Positions 10,601-17,789 of a DNA stretch of 34,975 nucleotides are shown piece by piece. The stretch is from a virus: positions 1-34,975 of IMG/VR virus record IMGVR_UViG_3300031974_001290; one strand, written 5' to 3'. Positions within the stretch are counted from its first letter, which is position 1. Every line of letters starts with the position of its first letter. The translations under genes and the position numbers were made by a program. Under the pieces are notes generated by a model that made no database searches, was not told the DNA's origin, and worked only from the letters and a program-made list of their open reading frames with translations.

Positions 10601-11429
10601 ATCTTATTTCCAAAAATATACAAAAACAAATAATTTTTGGGAATATATAAGGTTAATAAAATTTTATGACCAAGCAATATTTGAACAAATTAAAAAAGTA
10701 ATTCCAGCAAGAACCAAGTTTAATTTTGGTTTATTAATCGAACCTACTATATTAGAAAGACCAAAAGAAATAATAGGTAAGACACCAAGTATTGAAAGTT
10801 TATTACGAGAGGGAGAAATAAATGTAGGTTTATTAGAAGCAACACAATCACTCCGTAGAGCAATAATATCTGCTTCTGGTTCAACAAATGATTATACTGG
10901 TGTGGTATCAGAGAGTTTATTCCAAGAACCTTCATTTTATTTGATTGGAAGTGCGTCATTATCATCATCATTAAATAGTAGTAGATACAAAGACTCTTTT
11001 GTAAGAAGTTATGCAACAGGTTCTATTACAGAAGGAGTGAAAGTTCCTGATGTATTGTTCAATGAAGCATTATCACCATTTATTTCATCATCAAGATTAA
11101 GTGATAGATTTGAAGTAAGAGATATATTTTATACTGGTTCAGGTGCTGTCGGAGAACCTTTAACTACAAGTTTAAGTCAACAGATTTATGCACAATATTC
11201 AAGTTCTGCACTTCACGCGTATTCATCATCATTTAAAAAGGCTGAATACCAACCACCTTCAGATTATTTGAGTGGATATAGAAAAATTCATTTTGAGGGG
11301 GTAAAAAATACGATTGAAACTACAATAGATGGGGAACTTCCATTTATTGTATCAGCAACATCACAGACAGCCGTAGTCACTAAACAGACTAGTACTGGTA
11401 AAAGACTTGAGGTAGTAAAAAATAATTAA
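7614..11429 (+). CDS. Large tail/baseplate protein with gpI-like motif and LamG-like domain
   Basis: The 1271-aa product is the largest complete gene here. Visible parts: an Ig-like N-terminal region (1-110); a Gly/Ser linker near 113-129; a long middle part; a conserved segment at about 573-592 (SMPYILKRKGTKESIQALVN) that matches the 'iLkrKGT..ai..lv..yGiP' signature of phage tail proteins of the P2 gpI type and their T4-like equivalents; a concanavalin/LamG-like beta-jelly-roll at about 615-850 (ALDFKNSQYIQTQW, TIEFRFRAA, WSVGITRE, GEFTGSLQEIRYFNAPLT); and a helical region near 1000-1050 (FWEYIRLIKFYDQAIFEQIK). It probably forms part of the outer baseplate that holds fibres. It starts one base into the stop of the gene before. 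Equivalence to a specific T4 gene (gp7?) cannot be shown by eye. Confidence 0.75.
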   Translation: MQLKLTYGENFSIVNGLQTFVVSDSVKKGTIEVETTENDSGIQITNYQFLLSYNGQTFRPSPPSSNSKLTLDFENYTGNWNVVARVFTREQSGPDSTEEVVYEIPGNWKVINSSGGTGTGGGSTGGSSSIPKKIYQRFVSKITNVDVEQGIITTQDALKDKLDDNLNPKTYDQSINWAIKYNNFDYKKLNTLIDFGNNQKSVIVNSQTDVDSVKIAPHSVVLKTYDEVPNNVQVKQNVHIVQEMSEPIRETIRLYPFEDAELGDPILRQPTEQSIDYINNSKTGQKSLEDIYTNNNFLSSSLFNELQSGSNSVKINVDYNEYKNFSTFGSVEKRLQNFRTKLQQYEAYSLESASFAVKATTTSSVYDSVIAKNEELKNGIVNNFDHYEKYLFYESSSANTSSFGLEFDTSWPKTNSSKPYTLVDVTASAATTWYNNNITSASIYDQNNPNRLVNLIPEHIIRDSENQPFLDFLDMVGHYFDNFLIYIKAFEDTYDRREKLTEGLSKDLVWTISDAFGWKQPSGKELVELHRYIKGYQLSGSATSSTYEVYSTESEKDIEREIWGRVLSSMPYILKRKGTKESIQALVNAYGIPPTILRINEYGGPDVKEYQPTFDIRQRFTRALDFKNSQYIQTQWKEVSGSLRTPDTIEFRFRAASSSNQVLVAKDQKFAVRLIDEGSTTDNKGKVEFLLSSSFGTESVTSSLFPVFNNEFWSVGITRELSSGYDQEVKNEFETTSSLKYNLFVKQYESGRSKILYDSSTSMTLSGSTTGTGLTSSLHNGQWTASGDIFFGSTGSFGDLGGEFTGSLQEIRYFNAPLTESAFNNHTAAPKAINGNHTSASFTDLVFRLRLDDNKNLSTSSDLSNIAPDQKLFANSDGAFESGSAVGFTANTFSNVEQEEKSLTPNIGYKLSNSKVRIERNWINSGSGLSVDYRTEQSSYDTAPIDSNKVGVFFSPTDVINRDIIESVADIDIDKEIGDPRDEQELFYRGLRELAESYFQKYTKTNNFWEYIRLIKFYDQAIFEQIKKVIPARTKFNFGLLIEPTILERPKEIIGKTPSIESLLREGEINVGLLEATQSLRRAIISASGSTNDYTGVVSESLFQEPSFYLIGSASLSSSLNSSRYKDSFVRSYATGSITEGVKVPDVLFNEALSPFISSSRLSDRFEVRDIFYTGSGAVGEPLTTSLSQQIYAQYSSSALHAYSSSFKKAEYQPPSDYLSGYRKIHFEGVKNTIETTIDGELPFIVSATSQTAVVTKQTSTGKRLEVVKNN

Positions 11430-11453
11430 TTTAACTAAAAATTTTGTTTTCAT

Positions 11454-11462
11454 ATATTTATA
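11454..11462 (+). promoter_or_regulatory. ATATTTAT-type (putative late) promoter
   Basis: ATATTTATA lies in the 91-base gap after the large tail gene. The next gene starts about 58 bases downstream with an SD, giving a leader of about 50 bases. The same octamer occurs in six other intergenic places in this window. This gap holds nothing else recognisable. Promoter function is inferred from recurrence and position. Confidence 0.55.
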
Positions 11463-11520
11463 ATTGACACCGAAGTAGTTTCAAAATGAAATCAAAATTT
11501 AATCACAATTAGGAGTAAAA

Positions 11521-12198
11521 ATGGGAGTTTTAGATAACACAACCATAACAGTAGATGCTATATTAACGAAAAAAGGTCGTGAGTTATTAGCACAAGGAGA
11601 AGGAAAATTTAAAATTACAAAGTTTGCATTAGCAGATGATGAGATTGATTACGGATTGTATGATATCACACACCCTAATGGTTCAAACTTTTATGGACAA
11701 GCGATAGAGAGTATGAATCTTCTAGAAGCTATTCCAAATCAAACTTTAGCAGTTAAATACTTTTTAAATAATAATGTAAATCAAACTAGTGGAACAGCAC
11801 CAATAATAACACTTACAGGAGCTTCTACTATCCAAGCAGGAAAATCAAGTGTATACACAGCAGAAACTGATAATGCTGCAGGAGAGTTATATGAATTTGT
11901 ATTAGGTTCAAGTCAATATGCTACTATCGTAACAACTTCCCAAGAAAATCGTTCAGTTCCACAAGTAGAACAAGAAACAGGTTTTCCAGGTAGTGGTCTA
12001 GGTGAAGGTGGTGGATATACTGGTACTGGTGGAGGAGGAAATCCATCAGGAACAACAAGTACAATAGGAACATCAGTTACTATTAAATGTAGACCTACCG
12101 CAATTCTTGGAAGTCAAGACAGACAAGTAGTTTTAACTGCTAGAGGTCTTCAGACTGGTAAATTAGATAGTTTAACAATTAACTTAACAAGAACTTAG
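11521..12198 (+). CDS. Virion structural protein, 'LDNTTITVDAILTKKGRE' family
   Basis: The 225-aa protein opens with LDNTTITVDAILTKKGREL and FALADDEIDYGLYD, a combination I know as a widespread structural protein of marine T4-like phages. Residues 90-135 look Ig-like (PIITLTGASTIQAGKSSVY). A Gly-rich linker (residues about 155-175) leads to a beta C-terminus. The gene has its own promoter-like motif and a long leader with the SD AGGAG, which fits high late expression. Its exact place in the particle is not visible from sequence. Confidence 0.75.
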   Translation: MGVLDNTTITVDAILTKKGRELLAQGEGKFKITKFALADDEIDYGLYDITHPNGSNFYGQAIESMNLLEAIPNQTLAVKYFLNNNVNQTSGTAPIITLTGASTIQAGKSSVYTAETDNAAGELYEFVLGSSQYATIVTTSQENRSVPQVEQETGFPGSGLGEGGGYTGTGGGGNPSGTTSTIGTSVTIKCRPTAILGSQDRQVVLTARGLQTGKLDSLTINLTRT

Positions 12199-12209
12199 GG
12201 GGGTAAATA

Positions 12210-13307
12210 ATGAGTTATCAAAAACCATTAGTGGAAGAAAATGATATCGTAAGAGAGGTGAACCAAACAGTTTCTTCGGGAATATGGTCAAGTGGAGTAT
12301 CAACTCTTACTAATGTTTATACATCTTCAGTACAGTCTAGTTCAAATGGACAATATTACTTACAATTATTCAACACAGATGTTTCTGGTTCTACATCAGA
12401 AAAACAATTTTCAGTTTTATATGGACACAAAGGTGGTAGTGGTTCATTAGGAAAAGCTGGTGTTGATGGTAATAGAGAAACAGCAACTGTTTATGGACAG
12501 ATGTTAAATTTAACCCAACCACCTGAAACAGAATTATTTACTTTTGAACAAGGAACAGATGTTACTAAACAACATATATACGCTTTATCAATTGACAGAA
12601 ATCGTATGAGAGAAAAAGTTGACCCTGGAAATTGGGAACTAAATTTGAGTGGTCATAAGTCAACAATAAAAGTTAAATTGATTGATGATAGTTCAACAAA
12701 TACGAACCCTATAAACTCAGCTGGAGTAACAGAATATAATATTGTTTCTGGTTCTATACAAGGTGGTTCAACAACAATTGATACAGCCGCTTCATCTGAA
12801 GGAGCTGAAAGTGGTTCTTATGGTAAGTTTTATCCAGACTTTGGATTACTTATCCTAAGTGCTCATAGATTACAATCTACACAACTTGGAAGTGTAGCTG
12901 ATGTTCATACATTATCAGTTCCACAACAAGACCCTTTATTTTATCTAGCGAACAAAACAGGTTCAAATGTAATAAATTCAAGAATATCGCATAGTTTACA
13001 TAGAATGGTTGAAGCTATAGATTCTGGTTCATTGTTCCAAGCTCGTAGAGAAGAAACAATTAGTTCAACACATTACTTTTGTAGAGTTGGAAATAGTGAA
13101 TTTAATTCAAGCACAAATCCAACTTATGTGTCAAGTTCTGGTGATATAAAAATTGAAGCATTTAAAAATGACCCGAAAACTTATATTACAACTGTAGCAC
13201 TTTATGGTGAAGAAACAGCAGAACCTTTAGCTATTGCAAAACTAAGTCAACCAATTTTAAAATCAAGAAGTAGAGAAGCACTTATTAAAGTTAAGTTAGA
13301 CTTTTAA
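12210..13307 (+). CDS. Virion structural protein, paralogue of the next gene
   Basis: The 365-aa protein is Ser/Thr/Gly-rich and beta-rich, with no catalytic motif. Its N-terminal half contains FSVLYGHKGGSGS and AVT-like strands, then HIYALSIDRNRMREKVDPGN. The last 120 residues (YGKFYPDFGLLILSAHRL, then CRVGNSEFN, then YITTVALYGEETAEPLAIAK) align with the C-terminal part of the following gene, so both share a domain. The SD GGGGGG-like run overlaps the stop of the gene before. Likely a repeated virion or tail component; known homologues are annotated simply as structural proteins. Confidence 0.72.
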   Translation: MSYQKPLVEENDIVREVNQTVSSGIWSSGVSTLTNVYTSSVQSSSNGQYYLQLFNTDVSGSTSEKQFSVLYGHKGGSGSLGKAGVDGNRETATVYGQMLNLTQPPETELFTFEQGTDVTKQHIYALSIDRNRMREKVDPGNWELNLSGHKSTIKVKLIDDSSTNTNPINSAGVTEYNIVSGSIQGGSTTIDTAASSEGAESGSYGKFYPDFGLLILSAHRLQSTQLGSVADVHTLSVPQQDPLFYLANKTGSNVINSRISHSLHRMVEAIDSGSLFQARREETISSTHYFCRVGNSEFNSSTNPTYVSSSGDIKIEAFKNDPKTYITTVALYGEETAEPLAIAKLSQPILKSRSREALIKVKLDF

Positions 13308-13320
13308 TTAGGTTATACAA

Positions 13321-14439
13321 ATGGGTATTTACAAAAATATAAACCCGGAAGATGTATCACTTAGGTCATTTGAAGTCCATAAAGAATTTACATTCACAAA
13401 TAACGACAGTGGTAGTGGAGTTTATGGAATTCGTGCAAGAAGTGGAAGTATTTACAATTTCCAAAATTCAACAGCAAATTCACAAAGTTTTGGGGTATAC
13501 AATTCTCTCTCATCTTCAATGGGAAAAAATCCATATTGGGCAACATTTTATGAATCACCAATATATTTCACAATAAACAATATGTTCTATCGTGATGTCA
13601 ATGTTATAGATAGTAGTGAAGTTGATTTAACACACTGGGAAAAAACACATTCACCAGTTAAAGCAATAGTATCATCATCTTTATCAGATTTCCCTAATAG
13701 ATTTACATATAACTTTTCATCAAGAATATTACACAAATCAGCTTCAATCATTAGTATTCCAAGACAATTTTATGGTGAAAAAATAAAACCAAAATCGGTT
13801 ACTATCACAGATAATAGTACAGATATAACTTATACATTAAAAGATGATGGACTAGGAAATCTATACGACAACAACTATTCATCATCTTTCGCAGTAGCAT
13901 CAGAATCGTTTAAAGCTGATGGTGGTGGACAAACGACTGGTAGTATTATAGGTAATGTTATGTATAGTTACGGATTGATTGTTATAACCGATACTGGTTC
14001 TTATTATAATATAGGTAATACGGGTGGTGATGATGGTTGGGATATAACTTTTAAATCAACAAGAACAATTTATGAAAGAGAAATTCAATGTAATGTTGGA
14101 AGGGGTGAATTTGCCAATAGTTCAAATATTACATTAACACCAGGAAATAGTGGTAGTTTTGGTGTTCCAACTAATTTATTTCCAGAAGACGAAACTTATT
14201 CAATAGAACATTTAAATTTACCAGTTATATGGCCAGCAAGTTCTTCGTATAGTGACGAGGGATACACCGGAACTGGTTCTTTGTTAGATATAGCGACAGG
14301 TTCAAATTTCGCACCATATATTACAACCATAGCACTTTATGACGACCACAATGATTTATTAGCTATGGGTAAATTAGCCAAACCAATCAAAAACGACAAA
14401 GAGTTAGACATAAGTTTTGTTGTTAGATTTGATACATAA
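13321..14439 (+). CDS. Virion structural protein, paralogue of the gene before
   Basis: The 372-aa protein has the same C-terminal scheme as its upstream neighbour: a 'G..mYSYGLIVITDTG' strand pair, CNVGRGEFANSSN, and the end APYITTIALYDDHNDLLAMG followed by KLAKPIKN. The N-terminal part (SLRSFEVHKEFTFTNND, NPYWATFYESPIYFTINNMF) is not shared. The gene is separated by only 13 bases, with an AGG SD. Tandem paralogues with shared C-termini suggest that the common domain attaches to the particle and the N-termini differ in contact or function; that is inference. Confidence 0.72.
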   Translation: MGIYKNINPEDVSLRSFEVHKEFTFTNNDSGSGVYGIRARSGSIYNFQNSTANSQSFGVYNSLSSSMGKNPYWATFYESPIYFTINNMFYRDVNVIDSSEVDLTHWEKTHSPVKAIVSSSLSDFPNRFTYNFSSRILHKSASIISIPRQFYGEKIKPKSVTITDNSTDITYTLKDDGLGNLYDNNYSSSFAVASESFKADGGGQTTGSIIGNVMYSYGLIVITDTGSYYNIGNTGGDDGWDITFKSTRTIYEREIQCNVGRGEFANSSNITLTPGNSGSFGVPTNLFPEDETYSIEHLNLPVIWPASSSYSDEGYTGTGSLLDIATGSNFAPYITTIALYDDHNDLLAMGKLAKPIKNDKELDISFVVRFDT

Positions 14440-14453
14440 TAAATAAAAATTTT

Positions 14454-14462
14454 ATATTTATA
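14454..14462 (+). promoter_or_regulatory. ATATTTAT-type (putative late) promoter
   Basis: ATATTTATA followed by AGTGTAGAT sits 9 bases before the ATG of the 50-aa gene. There is no SD between motif and ATG, so the transcript would be leaderless or nearly so if this is a -10-like element. The motif recurs in six other gaps. Confidence 0.6.
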
Positions 14463-14471
14463 AGTGTAGAT

Positions 14472-14624
14472 ATGCCAAATAGAAAAGCAAAAGATAGAAA
14501 AGAAAAAAGACGAAAACTCAATGAAAAATGGGCTAAAGAAGGTAGAACTGCAAACCAACATAAAAAATATAAAGCCAAATTAAAAAAATTAGGTATCAAT
14601 CCAAATCAAATGGGGTATAGATAG
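14472..14624 (+). CDS. 50-aa basic protein (leaderless start)
   Basis: A 50-codon gene fills the gap exactly: ATG 9 bases after the ATATTTATA motif, TAG immediately before the next ATG. The product is very basic (KDRKEKRRKLNEKW, KYKAKLKKLGINP), about one third Lys/Arg, with a predicted helix-turn-helix-like alternation of charged helices and a final NPNQMGYR. I recall similar Lys/Arg-rich small proteins next to structural genes in marine phages but cannot name a family. Nucleic-acid binding, for example packaging with DNA, is possible from charge only. No SD is seen, so translation probably starts on a leaderless mRNA. Confidence 0.72.
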   Translation: MPNRKAKDRKEKRRKLNEKWAKEGRTANQHKKYKAKLKKLGINPNQMGYR

Positions 14625-16508
14625 ATGAACGAAGCACCAAGAGTTCCAAGAAAAAAAGGACAACATAGAGGTTCTTCATCTCATTCAGATTTATACACAG
14701 ATGAAAATCCAAAAGGAACAATCAAAGGTCTAAAGTTTGCAACCGTCAAGGATGCACAAAAATCAGTTAGTAAGATTAAAGGTAGTGGTAAATCTCACGC
14801 TCACAAAATACAAGCGGCAGTTGCTATGGAACAACGAGCAAAAGAAATGGGTAAGAAATCTCAAGCCGCAGTTTATCGTGCGTTTATTAATAAAATGAAA
14901 AAGAAAACTAAAAAGAAAAACGAGGGTTGGTCAGATAAATATAAAAAAAGTATTGATTGTAATAATCCAAAAGGTTTTTCACAAAAAGCACATTGTGATG
15001 GTAAAAAGAAAAAAGAAAGTAAAGATTATACATTTGGACCAGATTGGATACCAACAAGTTTAGCTCAAAGAAAAAAAATGAAAAGAATTCACGGAAAATT
15101 AAATCGTAGTATTAGAGAAGATGTAAATATACCAGTAAAGATTGGAGATACTATTTTGACGGGTAGATTTAAAAACAAAAAAACTGTGGTAAAATCTATT
15201 GGTAAAGATGAACACGGAATGCCAACAATCAATGGTAGAAAAGTTGTAACATTTAGATTACCATTAAAAGAATCATCACAAGTAACAAATGCCAAAGGAG
15301 TTAAAGGTTATTCTTCTTTTGTTGAATTAGGATTTGAAAAAGAATATTATAAACATATGGAAAACATATTCACTAGAAATGGTGAAACTATGATTTTAAA
15401 AGAAGGTATCAATGACCCAGGCATTTTAAAAGCAGTTTTCTTAGCAGGTGGGCCTGGAAGTGGTAAAACTTGGGTAGCTAAAGGATTGTTTGGAATACCG
15501 GAAAGAGTAAATGTATCTCAAACTGGTATGAAAATGGTCAACACAGATAAAGAGTTAAAGTTCTTATTGAAAAAATATGGATTTGGAACTGACTTAGATG
15601 CATTACCAGACGAAGTATTCAAAAATTTAACAGGTGATGGACCAGATGCAAGTGGATTGAGAAGTTATGCTAAAGAGTTAACGGGTGTAAGAAAAAAATT
15701 GTATCAAAACGGAAGACTTGGTATGATTATTGACGGAACCGGTGATGACTATGCAAAAATTTCAAGAGAGAAAAAAGAATTAGAGGAAAAAGGATATGAT
15801 TGTTATATGGTTTTTGTCAACACTACTTTAGATGTAGCACTTGAAAGAAACAGAAATCGTGATAGAGTTTTACCAGAAAAAATAGTTGTTGATTCACACA
15901 GAGAAGTTATAAAAAATATTGGTGGATTTCAAGGATTGTTTGGTGGTAATAACTTTATAATCATTGATAACAACAAAGACCTTTCACCAAAACAAGCACA
16001 AAAACGATTTAATATGTTGGTTAAAAAAGGAATATCTAAATTTATCAAAAGACCAATAAAAAATCCGAGAGGTAAGTCTTGGGTAAGAAAACAAAAAATG
16101 TTAGAAACATATACATTAAAAGACGGGACAACTTTATTATTAGAAAGAATAGACTTTCAACAAATAGCTAAAAAAATAATGAATAAATACAGAGTTAATT
16201 CAAAATTAGAATTTAGTCCACGAGCAACAAAAGGTGATTATGATTTTGACAGAGATATTATAAAGTTAAGACCTTTTTATAAAAGTGTTCAAGATTTTAT
16301 GATAACTTTGTTACACGAAATTTATCACGCTATGGATAGTAAAAAATATGGTCGTAAAAAGTTTGTAAGAATGTATACACAAGCTGGACAAGAACAAGAA
16401 GATAAGGGTAAAGATTTCCACGACAACAACCCATTTGAAATAGCAGCTGAAAGGTGGGCTAGACGAGAGTGGAGAGGAAAATGGAAACATAGTTTAAGAA
16501 AAAAATAA
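14625..16508 (+). CDS. Multidomain protein: basic repeat domain, P-loop kinase-like domain, HExxH metallopeptidase-like domain
   Basis: The 627-aa product has three regions. (1) Residues 30-130: Lys-rich, with GLKFATVKDAQKSVSKIKGS, SHAHKIQAAVAMEQRAKEMG, and a Cys pair in CNNPKGFSQKAHC (112-124); this matches small domains of unknown function found in marine phage proteins. (2) Residues 260-470: a P-loop kinase of zeta-toxin/polynucleotide-kinase type, with Walker A GGPGSGKT (275-282), GMIIDGTGDD (366-375) as Walker B region, and ALERNRNRDR (405-414) as a lid-like arginine segment. (3) Residues 505-627: a gluzincin-like metallopeptidase with HEIYH (564-568) and a downstream Glu in FEIAAERWA (604-612) that could be the third zinc ligand. 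Function is unknown; kinase or nucleotide-binding plus protease in one late protein is unusual. The gene starts right after the 50-aa gene's stop. Confidence 0.72.
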   Translation: MNEAPRVPRKKGQHRGSSSHSDLYTDENPKGTIKGLKFATVKDAQKSVSKIKGSGKSHAHKIQAAVAMEQRAKEMGKKSQAAVYRAFINKMKKKTKKKNEGWSDKYKKSIDCNNPKGFSQKAHCDGKKKKESKDYTFGPDWIPTSLAQRKKMKRIHGKLNRSIREDVNIPVKIGDTILTGRFKNKKTVVKSIGKDEHGMPTINGRKVVTFRLPLKESSQVTNAKGVKGYSSFVELGFEKEYYKHMENIFTRNGETMILKEGINDPGILKAVFLAGGPGSGKTWVAKGLFGIPERVNVSQTGMKMVNTDKELKFLLKKYGFGTDLDALPDEVFKNLTGDGPDASGLRSYAKELTGVRKKLYQNGRLGMIIDGTGDDYAKISREKKELEEKGYDCYMVFVNTTLDVALERNRNRDRVLPEKIVVDSHREVIKNIGGFQGLFGGNNFIIIDNNKDLSPKQAQKRFNMLVKKGISKFIKRPIKNPRGKSWVRKQKMLETYTLKDGTTLLLERIDFQQIAKKIMNKYRVNSKLEFSPRATKGDYDFDRDIIKLRPFYKSVQDFMITLLHEIYHAMDSKKYGRKKFVRMYTQAGQEQEDKGKDFHDNNPFEIAAERWARREWRGKWKHSLRKK

Positions 16509-16511
16509 TTG

Positions 16512-16538
16512 ATTTTGGGTAATCTCAATTATATTTAT
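16512..16538 (+). promoter_or_regulatory. Promoter with ATTTTGGG upstream box and ATATTTAT
   Basis: ATTTTGGG (16512-16519) and ATATTTAT (16531-16538) are spaced start to start by 19 bases, the same spacing and near-identical flanks as at 20960-20986. The nuclease gene's ATG follows 8 bases after the octamer without SD. Promoter function is inferred from this duplication. Confidence 0.55.
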
Positions 16539-16546
16539 TATTGGTT

Positions 16547-16900
16547 ATGAAAACGAGAAGTGCTAAAAACAAAGGTAAAAGGTTACAGAATAAAGTCCGA
16601 GATTTAATCTTAGAAAAATTCACACAACTAGAAGAAGATGATGTTCGTTCAACTACTATGGGAGATAGTGGTGAAGATGTTTTATTATCACCAGCCGCTC
16701 GTAAATTGTTTCCATTTGCAACAGAATGTAAAAATCAAGAGAAATTAAATATATGGAGTTCTCTTGAACAAGCTGAAACAAACGCAGGAAAACACATACC
16801 ATTATTAGTGTTTAAAAGAAACAGAAGTAAAATTTATGCTACAATAGAGTTTGAAAGGTTGTTAGAATTATTAGATGAAGATAGTAAATCTACTCAATAG
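16547..16900 (+). CDS. PD-(D/E)XK-like nuclease
   Basis: The 117-aa protein (start ATG at 16547; an in-frame TTG six bases earlier is less likely) has a basic N-terminal helix (KNKGKRLQNKVRDLILEKF), then GDSGEDVLLSPAARK with Asp44, then a strand with FATECKNQEKLNIW, where Glu60-x-Lys62 is the catalytic ExK pair typical of PD-(D/E)XK nucleases, and a helix with Glu74. The end has a strand PLLVFKRNRSKIYATI. This is a compact Holliday-junction-resolvase or restriction-nuclease-like fold. It lies directly upstream of primase and the Mre11-Rad50 fusion, so a DNA repair or replication role fits. Its last 26 bases overlap the primase gene. Confidence 0.65.
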   Translation: MKTRSAKNKGKRLQNKVRDLILEKFTQLEEDDVRSTTMGDSGEDVLLSPAARKLFPFATECKNQEKLNIWSSLEQAETNAGKHIPLLVFKRNRSKIYATIEFERLLELLDEDSKSTQ

Positions 16901-17789
16901 AGTATTAAAATCACAAGGACAACAATTAACAAAAGAAAATGAGTATATGTGGTGGAGTCCATTTGTTAGTCATCACAAACCTAAACTACAAGTCAATGTT
17001 AAAAATGGAAAATGGCATTGTTGGGTATCTGGTCAAGGTGGTCATAACTTATTTCAGTTGTTTAAGAAAGTCAAAGCTTCCAAAAAAGAATATGGTGAAC
17101 TAAAAGAATTATCAGATGATTTTTCATTTGAGTATGTTCCAACCAAACAAGAAAACAAAGAAGTAAAATTACCAGACGAATACAAACCTATATGGGTAAA
17201 ATCTAACTCACCAATTTATAAACACGCATTAAAGTATTTAAAATCACGAGGAGTTTCATCAGACGATATGATTAAATACTCAATTGGTTATTGTGAAGAC
17301 GGACTATACTCAAACAGAATTATTATTCCTTCATATGATAGTGAGGGTAAATTAAATTTTTTTGTCGGTAGAGATGTATTTGATAGTAAACTTAAATATA
17401 GAAATTCACCAACACCAAAAGATATTGTTGGATTTGAATTGTTTGTAAATTGGGAAGAACCAATATTATTAGTTGAAGGAGCCTTAGATGCAATATCAAC
17501 CAAAATAAATTCTATCCCGTTATTTGGTAAAACAATTATGAATAGTTTAAAAAGAAAGATTTTAGAAAAGAAAGTAAAAACTCTATATGTTGCACTTGAT
17601 AATGATGCTGTAAAAGATAGTATGAGAATTGTAGAAGAATTAATGAACGAGGGTATAAAAGTTCATATGATTAAAATGACTGAAAAAGACCCAAATGATA
17701 TTGGTTATGAAAAATTTACAGATATGAAAAATTTAACAGAAGAAACTTCATTTAGAGAATTAATGAAACATAAACTTGGTATGATATAA
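16875..17789 (+). CDS. DNA primase, DnaG-type Toprim with a degenerate zinc-binding domain
   Basis: The 304-aa protein has a primase layout. The N-terminus (residues 20-65) resembles a CHC2 zinc domain, with SPF, HHKPKLQVNV and GKWHCWVSGQGGHNLFQLF in the right order, but only one Cys (Cys49) is left and the other expected Cys positions are Ser or Trp. A DnaG-like core follows (KYLKSRGVSSDDMIKYSIGY, NRIIIPSYD), then the Toprim: VEGALDAI (200-207; Glu201), ALDNDA (240-245; Asp242, Asp244) and DPNDIG (272-277). It makes RNA primers on the lagging strand with the phage helicase, as T4 gp61 does. The start overlaps the nuclease gene; the stop overlaps the next start (TAATG). Confidence 0.82.
   Translation: MKIVNLLNRVLKSQGQQLTKENEYMWWSPFVSHHKPKLQVNVKNGKWHCWVSGQGGHNLFQLFKKVKASKKEYGELKELSDDFSFEYVPTKQENKEVKLPDEYKPIWVKSNSPIYKHALKYLKSRGVSSDDMIKYSIGYCEDGLYSNRIIIPSYDSEGKLNFFVGRDVFDSKLKYRNSPTPKDIVGFELFVNWEEPILLVEGALDAISTKINSIPLFGKTIMNSLKRKILEKKVKTLYVALDNDAVKDSMRIVEELMNEGIKVHMIKMTEKDPNDIGYEKFTDMKNLTEETSFRELMKHKLGMI

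Noticed and set aside
13352-13576. Alternative-frame plus ORF of 74 codons inside a structural gene
   Set aside because: No SD and His/Gln-rich composition; the overlapping frame has clear paralogue similarity.
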